Below, in pieces: positions 54,536-64,000 of a DNA stretch of 64,000 nucleotides. Made by a program: the position numbers and the translations under genes. Positions within the stretch are counted from its first letter, which is position 1, and each line of letters opens with the position of its first letter. The notes beneath the pieces are model-generated. The model saw only the letters and a list, made by a program, of their open reading frames with translations. It was not told the DNA's origin and did not search any database. The DNA comes from Eriocheir sinensis (taxonomy: Eukaryota > Arthropoda > Malacostraca > Decapoda > Varunidae), in the NCBI RefSeq assembly GCF_024679095.1, contig NC_066577.1, positions 1,084,351 to 1,148,350 on the forward strand, in the 5' to 3' direction.

Positions 54536-55557
54536 TGCATTTCTACCCTTCAGCTTCCTCACAGCCTTTCTCACTTCCGTAGGAAAGGATGGAGTATCGT
54601 CTATTGGTGTATCAGCAGCTGCCATCTGCAACCCAGCCAACTCTAATTTTAATTAATAACAGCTAACCTCTGGGCTGTGGAAAATATGATGGAAATCCAC
54701 GTGTATCACTAGGCATGAATTACCTGCCTAGCTCTCTGTCTCCCACCTCAGGTTAAGAAAAATATGATTTGTCAATATAAATAGTGTATTTAGCATAGAC
54801 GCCCGGACTTTTGAGGTATCGCCAGTGAAGTCTTGGGTAAAGTGTCTGACGTGATTCAAGCAGGTTCCAAAGGCTCTGGCATGGCCCAAGGACTTAGCCG
54901 GGCACTCAGAATCTTTTCTTAAAAATGTACTTCTCTTTACATGATATGAAATTTAAGTTGGTATGGGGGTGCACACTTGATGGCGGCTGTTAATCAGTAG
55001 AGCACAGTGGCTGCACTAAACCCTCCAGGCTACAGATGCCACGTCATCAAGACCCAATTGATGATCGAGACTTTTTTCACTGCGCTTATAACTCTAAATC
55101 CGCTGCATTGAATTATTACTATATTTCCCTTGTTAGTATTAATTGAACCATCACCAGGTCAATGATAATGATAATATAAAGTATTTACAAACTGGAATAT
55201 TTTCCCCGTGGGCAGTCAGCATATACTTATACCTGTACAGGGTTTTGGTTGTGGGCACAACACTGGGCAACATGTCATGTTCATGTCTTGTCAGGTCTCC
55301 TGTGGTGAAAAAATCACCTACAAAATTAATGTTATACTTTTGTAATAATATGACATATTTGTGGAGTTTTTGTTCATGGTCAAAAAACAAAACAAAGGGA
55401 GACAGAAAGACACAAAAAAATCGTAAAAAATCACAAATACACACAAAATGACAATTAATACATACACTAAGAAAACTAAAAGAAACAAAATTCTAACTAA
55501 AACAGTAAAGCAGAGATCCACGAATATACAGCAAAGATGCAAACAGAAAACACACAA
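54536..55557. other. No gene recognised
   Basis: Mixed then AT-rich DNA; the A-rich part near 55380-55550 resembles a degenerate poly(A) region. Confidence 0.45.
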
Positions 55558-55572
55558 CACACACACACACAT

Positions 55573-55602
<30 letters not shown>
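55558..55602 (+). repeat. (CA)n microsatellite
   Basis: About 44 bp of CA repeat directly before a SINE head. Confidence 0.95.
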
Positions 55603-55604
<2 letters not shown>

Positions 55605-55855
55605 CCGATAGCTCAGTGGTTAAAGCTCTGCGCAGCCAGGCTTCGCAGCTTGGCTGGGGAGGTTTGAGCCCCACTCAGGCCAGGATTTTCCGCTGGTAAG
55701 AGCAGTTACTGTCCCCCTTGTGCAAGGAGGTGTGTGGTGTGTGAAGGTCTCAGCAGTACCCAGAACACGACGACAAGATAATGAGCCTTGCTCTAATCGG
55801 AAGGGTACCTGCTGGCGACGACGAGTCCAGCTAGTGATCAGGACGTCGGTGAACT
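55603..55855 (+). mobile_element. tRNA-derived SINE, second family
   Basis: Starts CATCCGATAGCTCAGTGGTT with an A box TAGCTCAGTGG and a B box GGTTTGAGCCCC (about 55661). An unrelated body follows and it ends in (AC)n. It is bounded by (CA)n arrays on both sides. Body and head differ from the SINEs at 29791 and 54213. Confidence 0.75.
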
Positions 55856-56280
55856 ACACACACACACACACACACATACACACACATAAAAAAAAAACAC
55901 TAGAGAAAGCATAAACTCGTCCCGGCCACAACATGTTCCGGTAAAGTCTAAAAATATAACACACACACGCAGACTTATTAACGGACCAAGTTAAGGCGGA
56001 CCAAACAGAGCAGCACGAGTCACACACGAGGAAAACACCGGCCCGCAGCGCTGCACGGAGGGGGAATATAATACAGAAATGAGCGAAAGTAACGGACAAA
56101 AAAAAATGGTAAGAAGGTTAGATAAAATGATGTTGACCTTGGGCGTGAGGAAAAAGTAATTAGAGCTAAAGTCTGGCTGTATTATACTACCCAGGAAACC
56201 GTGGCCGCGCAGGTAAAAAATGTGAATAAAAGGCGTATAATGTAAAAAGGTACGGTAATTCGGACTTCTAAGGAGAAAAA
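55856..56280. other. (CA)n, A-rich run and unassigned DNA
   Basis: A (CA)n at 55856-55885 and a short A9 run are followed by unassigned DNA. Confidence 0.5.
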
Positions 56281-57075
56281 CGTAAATACACAATGAGGGA
56301 GAAGGGGTTGAAGGGAGAGGGGGGATGGGAGGAAGGTGGTACAAACAGGTCTGTATGGGGAAGGGGGGAGTGGAGGCAGGTAAATAGAAAGGTGGAGGGA
56401 AGGCAAGGAAAGGAAGGGGGAAGGGAAGGGAAGGAAGAGAAATGGAGGAAGGGAAGAGAAGGGAAAGAAGGAAGGAAGGGAAGGGAAGATAAAGGAAGGA
56501 ATGAAAGGAAAGGAAGAAAAAGGGAAAGGAGGGAATGAATGGGAATGAAAGGAAAGGAAGGGAGAAAGAGGACAGGTATGGAGAATGGAAGGGAAAAAGG
56601 AAATGGAGAAGAGGAAAGAGGAGGGAAGAGGAAGGGGAAGAGGAGGAAGGTAGGAAGAAGGGAAGGGAAAAGAAGGAATGGAAGGAAAAGAGGAAGAGGA
56701 GGGAAGGAGGACAGGATAGGGAAGGAAGGGAAGGAAAGGAAAGAAAAGGAAAGGAAAGGATAGGAAAGGAAAGGAAGGGAAGGGAAGGGAAAAGGGAAGG
56801 AGAGGAAGGAGATGGGAGGGGGATGAAGGAAAGGCAGCTCACCTGGCGTAGTTAGTAGCAACATTAGTCTTAAGAAATGGGAGATTACCTGCGTAACGAA
56901 TGAAACGGAGAATTATCTAAGGGGGAGGTGAGAGGGGGGGGTAGGGGGGGTGAGACATGACGAGAGGGTGTGTTTATCTTTGGTTTTGGGGAGGAGGAGG
57001 AGGGAGAGAAAGATGGAGAAAGAAGAGGAAAGGAGGAAGATGGCAAGGGTATGGAGAGAGTGCCATGATAACGGG

Positions 57076-57276
57076 AGAGTTGGAAGAGGACGAAGAAGGA
57101 TTGGAAGGAGAGAGGAGGATATCCAAAGTGGAGAACAGGGGAAGGTAAGGAAGGAGGGAGACGGAGGCTGCTGGAGGAACAGGGGAGGAGGGAGAAGGAA
57201 AGGATATAAAAGAAGGTCATATTGAAGTAAGAGATGGAGGTAAACGAGGGAAAAGAGGAAAGAGAAAGGGAGAATA
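57076..57276 (+). repeat. Duplicated 200-bp purine block, copy 1
   Basis: AGTTGGAAGAGGACGAAGAA through GAAAGAGAAAGGGAGAAT is repeated at 62439-62637 with about a dozen differences. The sequences diverge abruptly on both sides. Confidence 0.88.
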
Positions 57277-57647
57277 TCTAAAGAGAATATCTAAATAAGG
57301 GAATATATAAAGAAGGGAAAGGAAGGAGAAGAAAGGAAGGATCGAGCGGAGGGAAATTAAATAAATGTAAGTTTGAAGGAAAATGAAGGATGAGAGGAAG
57401 CGAGAAAGGGAAAATATAAATAGTTGAAAAGGGGTGTGTAAGTGGATTGAAGTAGGGAGGAGGAGGAAAAGAGGATGATGATGAGGGAGGGAGAGATATT
57501 GCCGGGGCTACACAAAAAATGGAGGGAAAAAGCTTATATTGATAGGGATGGAGGAAAGCTATGAGGGATGACAGGAACATGAATGGAGGAAAAGAGAGAA
57601 GGAGGAAAATTACTGGAGGTAAACTCAGATAAGAAAATAAAAAATCT

Positions 57648-57821
<174 letters not shown>

Positions 57822-59215
57822 TGTGTATAAAAGATACAAAATGAATTTTAAAATGGGATAGTCAGCAAGAAGACAAAAAATCTAGGGGAGGAAAGAAGGA
57901 TGAAGGAAGGAAGGAAGGAAAGGAAGAAAGGGTGAGGAGAGGTAGGAGAGGGTAAAGCAAACATTGGAAGAAAGGGAGAGAAAGAAGGAAGAGAGGAAAC
58001 ATGCAAGAGCGAAAGGAAAAGTGCGAGAGAAAATAGAAAGAAGATCGCTGAGGATACGTGGAGAGGTAAAGGAAATTATTTATAAGGAAAAAAAATGGGG
58101 AAGGAAACTGAATGAAAATGAAATAAAGAAAAAAAAACAAGAGAAAAGAAAAATTTGCGGAGGAAAAGGGGTAAAGGAGTAAAAAACGAAAAAAAAGATG
58201 AATGAAAGGTTGGAAAGGAGAAAAAACAAGTTACAAAGAATATGAAAGGATGAACTGATAAAACTAAGTGGGGAAGAAGAGAAGAAAACAATAAACAGGC
58301 TAAAAGAAAACAAACACGAGAAGATGGAAGAACGAAATCTGAAAATAACGAAATAAGAGAAAGAAAACCAAGAGAAAACAAAAAATAATGGAAAATAGAA
58401 AAGGCAAACAGAATAAAACAAAGAAAACAGTAAAAAATAAGAAACTAATGAAACCGGGGAAACAGCAACATGAAGAGAAGAAAACAACACGACGAAGAGA
58501 AAAGAGAAAACGGTGAAGTGGAGGAGACTGGAGAAAAGGAAAAAAGAAAACGAGTAAAATAAATAATAAGAGGGTGAAATATTGAGGAAAAACAAGGAAT
58601 GAAGAGAAATCTAGAAAAAAACGATGACGAGGATAAAATGGTGGAGAAAAGTTGACCAGAGAGAAAAAATGGAAATAAGGAAAAAGATGTAATAAAAATA
58701 AAGAGAAGAAAGTCGGAGAAGAAAACGAAACAATGAAAAAAACAAACAATGACGAATGACGAAGAGAAAGAGAAAATGCTGAGGAGGAAACTGGAGGGAT
58801 GAGAAGGAAAGGCGGAAAACTACGGATACAAGTAAGAGATGAAAGACAATAGTAGAAACAAAAAATGAAGAGAAAAAGAAAAAACGACAACGAAGAGAAA
58901 AAAATGCAGAGGAGGCCGGAGCGACGAGGACAGAAGGAAACGAGTGAAAATAAGAGAAAATGAAACCGGGGAAAGAAAATTAAAATGAAGAGAAAAAGAA
59001 AACACGACTAGGAAGAGAATGAGAACACGATGAAGAGAGGAAGAGCCTGGAGAGAGAATAGGAAAGAAGGAGAACGAGGTAATAAAATAGTCCAGATATC
59101 CTACAGGAATTTCAGAACCCAACAGGAATGTTGCAGCAAAACTGAATACTGGAATTCTGCTGGAATATTAGAGATACGTGAACAGGACGAGAATTCAGGC
59201 GTTAGGGAATATATA

Positions 59216-59730
59216 TAAAAAAAAAAAATACAGCGAAAGAAACCACAAAACGTGACCGAGATAAAGACAGATGGAGAAAATAAAAGAGGCAGAACTTATT
59301 ATCACTATCAATATTTTCATCATTATTCCTGTATTCCTCGTCGCTCCTCTAAATCCAGATCAATCCAGACCGAACGTTGTCATCCATTCCAGTACCTCTT
59401 ATTACCCATCCCTGCATTAATCACCTGAAGTCCCCTTCTGTATTACTCATAAGTGCCTGCGATGTACTGCTTTCTTTCCATTTAGTATTCCGTTAATCAA
59501 TGTACCGGCGTCCTATTCACCACGTCACACTAATACATTTATAGGAAGCACCACGCGCCGCTTCCCAGTCTCTTCCTTCCTCTCTGAAGGCCTGCCCCGC
59601 GACCCTTTACACACGTAGTACACGGTGGACGTTTATCTATGGGTTAGTCCAAGCATCAAATCGTGTGCTTCAGTCTGGGTGAGCAATGGTAGTGGTGATG
59701 ATAGGTGTGGTTATGCTTGTAGTTGCGGTT

Positions 59731-59762
<32 letters not shown>

Positions 59763-60717
59763 TGCAATACTAGTGGCAGTTGTGTAAGTCGTAACCGCAG
59801 CAGTAATTGTAGCAGGTAGTAGTAAGAAAGGTAAGAAAGTAGTGGTAAGAAAGTACTAATGAAATACAAACACTAACATGAACATCAATAATTATCAGAT
59901 ATACAAATTACTGTGAAATCAATCCAATACTTAATCATTCATCACGGCATCACACTCCCGCCATTCCTTCCCTCCCTCCCCGCCACGACTCCTGTCCTCT
60001 CGCCAGTCCTCCTGCCAGTACATTTTACACTCAGTCGTTTTTTTTATAAATTCTAAACTTTATTACATCCTTTTTTTAAAATTAAGTTTTATTATATGCT
60101 TTCATTACTCGAATCTCACATTTATTCCCTCTTTCCGGCTCATGATTTTGTCAGGTCTGGTCATTGGTTCTTTATCTCCTGCATTTCTTTTCTTTTTAGT
60201 TACTCCATTATGTGACGCCAGGGGGCTATTTTCTTCACTTTTGTCTGTCTCAATTCATGCATATGTTTTCAGGCGTTACATTTATCACGTTTTCTTTTAT
60301 TTCTGCTCCACCCATGTTCTTTAGTATAACTTCCCACCGCCAGCAGTACACGTAACTACCCCCCCCCCCCACCCCCCACCCACACACACACACACACACC
60401 ATCAACACCAGTACCATCACCTCCTCCAGCATCACCAGTACCACCATCCTCCTCCTCCTCCCAGCCATCACTGCCACTACCACCCAACCCACCACCTAAA
60501 CCACCAGTACCACAACCACTCTTTATCATTCCATTGACTTTCCACCCACTAGAAACAGCAGCTGTACCACCATATTGTAGCACTTTGATAATAATTATTA
60601 TTATTATTATAATTACTGTTACCATTACTATTACTAAAATTGACATTAATAACCTATTCCACGTGTGTTCTATGATATATTCAAATACTCTTTCTGATTC
60701 AAGCAGATCTACCTGAC

Positions 60718-60768
<51 letters not shown>

Positions 60769-61110
60769 ACACACACACTAAACCCATTCTGTCCGCTTTA
60801 ATGACTATGAAACCTGAGAAAAATAGTAAAACGAGCAAGACCATAAATATCAACTACTGTGGCAAGACAATCCCCAAAATAGTGAGTAATACATACGAAA
60901 ACTATGCCATTAAAAAAGAAACTACAAACTATTCTATTAACAAGCGAACTAAACCTTACGTATCTCGTGTTGTAAATTAGAAACACGGCTCCGTAAAACA
61001 CAAAACAAAATACTCATCCTCAGCAGATTATTATCATCCCGTATTATTTAAGAGCCGTCCCTTCATCTGCTATTAATCAGAGAGTGAGATAGGAGGAAGG
61101 CTCAGGAATC
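59216..61110. other. Non-coding stretch with several simple repeats
   Basis: (AGT)n at 59735-59762, a C/CA-rich run at 60358-60400, (TTA)n at 60590-60620 and (CA)n at 60722-60778. No gene recognised. Confidence 0.55.
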
Positions 61111-61117
61111 AGGAGGA

Positions 61118-61121
61118 GCTC

Positions 61122-61186
<65 letters not shown>
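61118..61186 (+). repeat. (GA)n array
   Basis: About 66 bp of GA repeat. Confidence 0.97.
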
Positions 61187-62438
<1,252 letters not shown>

Positions 62439-62637
62439 GTTGGAAGAGGACGAAGAAGGATTGGAAGGGAGAGAGGGAGGATATCCAAAGTGGAGAACAG
62501 GGGAAGGGAAGGAAGGAGGGAGAAGGAGGGTGATGGAGGAACAGGGGAGGAGGGAGAAGGAAAGGATATAAAAGAAGGTCATATTGAAGTAAGAGATGGA
62601 GGTAAACGAGGGAAAAGAGGAAAGAGAAAGGGAGAAT
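62439..62637 (+). repeat. Duplicated 200-bp purine block, copy 2
   Basis: Second copy of 57076-57276. Its right end is fused directly to LINE-A sequence at about 62640. Confidence 0.88.
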
Positions 62638-62639
62638 GC

Positions 62640-63475
62640 CAAATCGGAAAAGTACATCCTCAGGTCGTCCCACCGAGCTGAAGCAAAATGCCAGAAGCAT
62701 CGCCTCTTCGGTGGGTCCAGAGGGTGTACAGGAGCGATAGGACAGGATGCAGAAATAAGATTGTGATCGGAGGAGCCCAACGGAGAGAACAGTTTGACAG
62801 AATAAGAAGAAGGGTTTGAGGTAAGGAAGAGGTCTAGAATGTTGGGCCGATCTCCAAGACGGTCTGGAATACGTGTAGGGTGCTGGACCAACTGCTCTAG
62901 GTCGTTGAGGATAGCAAAGTTGTAGGCTTGTTCACCAGGATGGTCAGTGAAAGAGGATGAAAGCCAAAGCTGGTGGTGAACATTGAAATCTCCTAGGATG
63001 GAGATTTCAGCGAAGGGAGAGTGGGTCAAGATGTGCTCCACTTTAGAATTCAAAGAATTTTACATAGTTGGTAGAGTTAGGTGAAAGATAAACAGCACAG
63101 ATGTATTTAGTAATAGAATGACAGTGAAGTCTTAACCAGATGGTGGAAAATTCAGAAGAGTCAAGGTCGTGGGCACGAGAGCAAGTGATGTCGTTGCGCA
63201 CGTAGGCGCATCATCCAGCTTTGGATTGAAATTTAAGATAGAGATAGTAGGAGGGAGCAGAGTAGAGTTTGCTCTCAATAGCCTCAGAAACCTGTGTTTC
63301 GGTGATTAAGAGAAGGTGAGGTTTAGAGGAGGAGAGATGGTGTTCCACATAATGAAAATTAGAGCGAAGACCGAATGTTGCAGAAAATGAGAAGAAAGAG
63401 GTTCGAGGAGTTATCAAGACACCTCTCGGTCGGCAGCCAGAAGGGGAGTCCTCCTGGGGAATTTGTGGTCCCTCA
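62640..63475 (-). pseudogene. LINE-A copy 6, endonuclease part
   Basis: From about 63420, FGLRSNFHYVEHHLSSSKPH and LLLITETQVSEAIES (catalytic Glu). After a frameshift near 63200 comes frame 62433-63053 with [60 protein letters not shown] and [15 protein letters not shown], ending in [12 protein letters not shown] at 62643. The endonuclease blocks are the best preserved in the window. The RT is absent, so the 3' half was lost at the junction with the purine block. Confidence 0.87.
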
Positions 63476-64000
63476 GTCGGGGACCTGAGGCTTGATAGAA
63501 TTATTAAAGAGTATGGACAAGGTATTGCGTTGGTTTTGCTGGTTTTTAATACAGATACTGGGATTTCATGCACATTGCACTTTTTGTTTTAAGGAATTAA
63601 TTACAGTAATTACATCTTGGGGATAATTATAGGAATTGTCATTGAATGAGGAAAGTCACCTTGAAGAAAGCTGAGGGTCTGTGGTGGAAGGTAGACTGTG
63701 ATCTATTTTAGGCGCAACATTTGTGTAAAATTCATTAAAAGCTTGTGCAATTTGTAAAGGTTCAGAGAGTTTTTTACCATTATAGATTATGTTATTTGTG
63801 GAACTCTTCTTATGGTCATGATTAGAAAGTTGGTGGATTGTTCGCCATATTTTACGGGTGTTATTTTTAAAATTAGTGAATTGAGCCATATAGTAAGATT
63901 TTTTAGCTTGTCTTATAGTATTATTTAGGATGTTACGGTATTGTTTGTATTGAGCCTCAGTGACAGCACCAATTTTATAGTCCTTAAATAGATAATTTTT
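63476..64000 (-). pseudogene. Another LINE, region before and into the RT
   Basis: Frame 63656-63889 reads NFKNNTRKIWRTIHQLSNHD and PLQIAQAFNEFYTNVAPKID, the linker before an RT. After frame changes, KKCNVHEIPVSVLKTSKTNA near 63570-63510 matches the usual early RT region of jockey-like LINEs. LINE-A copy 6 begins at about 63475, so the RT core of this element is not seen here. It continues past the right edge. Confidence 0.7.

Overview
This window looks like repeat-dominated intergenic or intronic DNA from an arthropod, most likely a decapod crustacean. The reasons are the density of non-LTR retrotransposons (CR1 elements with an esterase-type ORF1, RTE, L1-like and jockey/I-like elements), tRNA-derived SINEs, Ty3/gypsy elements, and very long (CT)n, (GA)n, (GT)n, (AT)n and GGT arrays. 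The organism is inferred from style only. There are no operons, bacterial genes or CRISPR arrays. Only one piece looks like an ordinary host gene: an exon of a 3-hydroxyisobutyrate-dehydrogenase-like NAD-binding domain at 16.02-16.17 kb on the minus strand, with good splice sites. A Cys-rich ORF at 5.5-5.9 kb, followed by a polyadenylation signal, is a weaker candidate.

Layout. 0-3.5 kb: minus-strand jockey/I-like LINE (here LINE-A) with a 1.1-kb internal tandem duplication. 3.6-7 kb: SINE fragment, microsatellites and the Cys-rich ORF. 7.1-10.5 kb: decayed CR1 element (plus). 10.8-14.45 kb: a Cys-rich retroelement in tail-to-tail inverted arrangement, its ORF split by a 2.1-kb element with inverted termini and a perfect 8-bp target duplication, filled by a 1.8-kb GGT minisatellite. 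14.5-15.6 kb: diverged direct repeats and a LINE-A scrap. 15.6-19.3 kb: quiet DNA with the dehydrogenase exon. 19.3-24.9 kb: L1-like LINE (plus) with intact ORF1 and an ORF2 broken by a MITE, a SINE and a hAT-like foldback element. 26.0-31.4 kb: CR1 element (minus) split by an RTE element (plus) and a SINE. 31.4-34.2 kb: LINE-A pieces, a SINE and a gag scrap. 34.2-39.7 kb: Ty3/gypsy element (minus) with both LTRs but deletions in reverse transcriptase and integrase. 40.5-43.9 kb: another CR1 (minus). 44-48.8 kb: low-complexity DNA. 48.8-52.8 kb: heavily frameshifted second gypsy-type element (plus). 53-56 kb: LINE RT fragment and SINEs. 56.3-59.2 kb: almost 3 kb of strand-asymmetric purine DNA. 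59-62.4 kb: simple repeats. 62.4-64 kb: a duplicated purine block fused to LINE-A and to another LINE.

The best structural evidence is in nested insertions with readable target-site duplications: TCCTTAAC around 12288-14362, GCTGTGAT around 22630-23799, and ATCACT around 26698-28416. An uninterrupted copy of the first target lies at 10927-10934 in the same window. Most coding sequence is pseudogenic. Clade names come from recalled motif patterns, since no database search was possible, and boundaries without target duplications are approximate.
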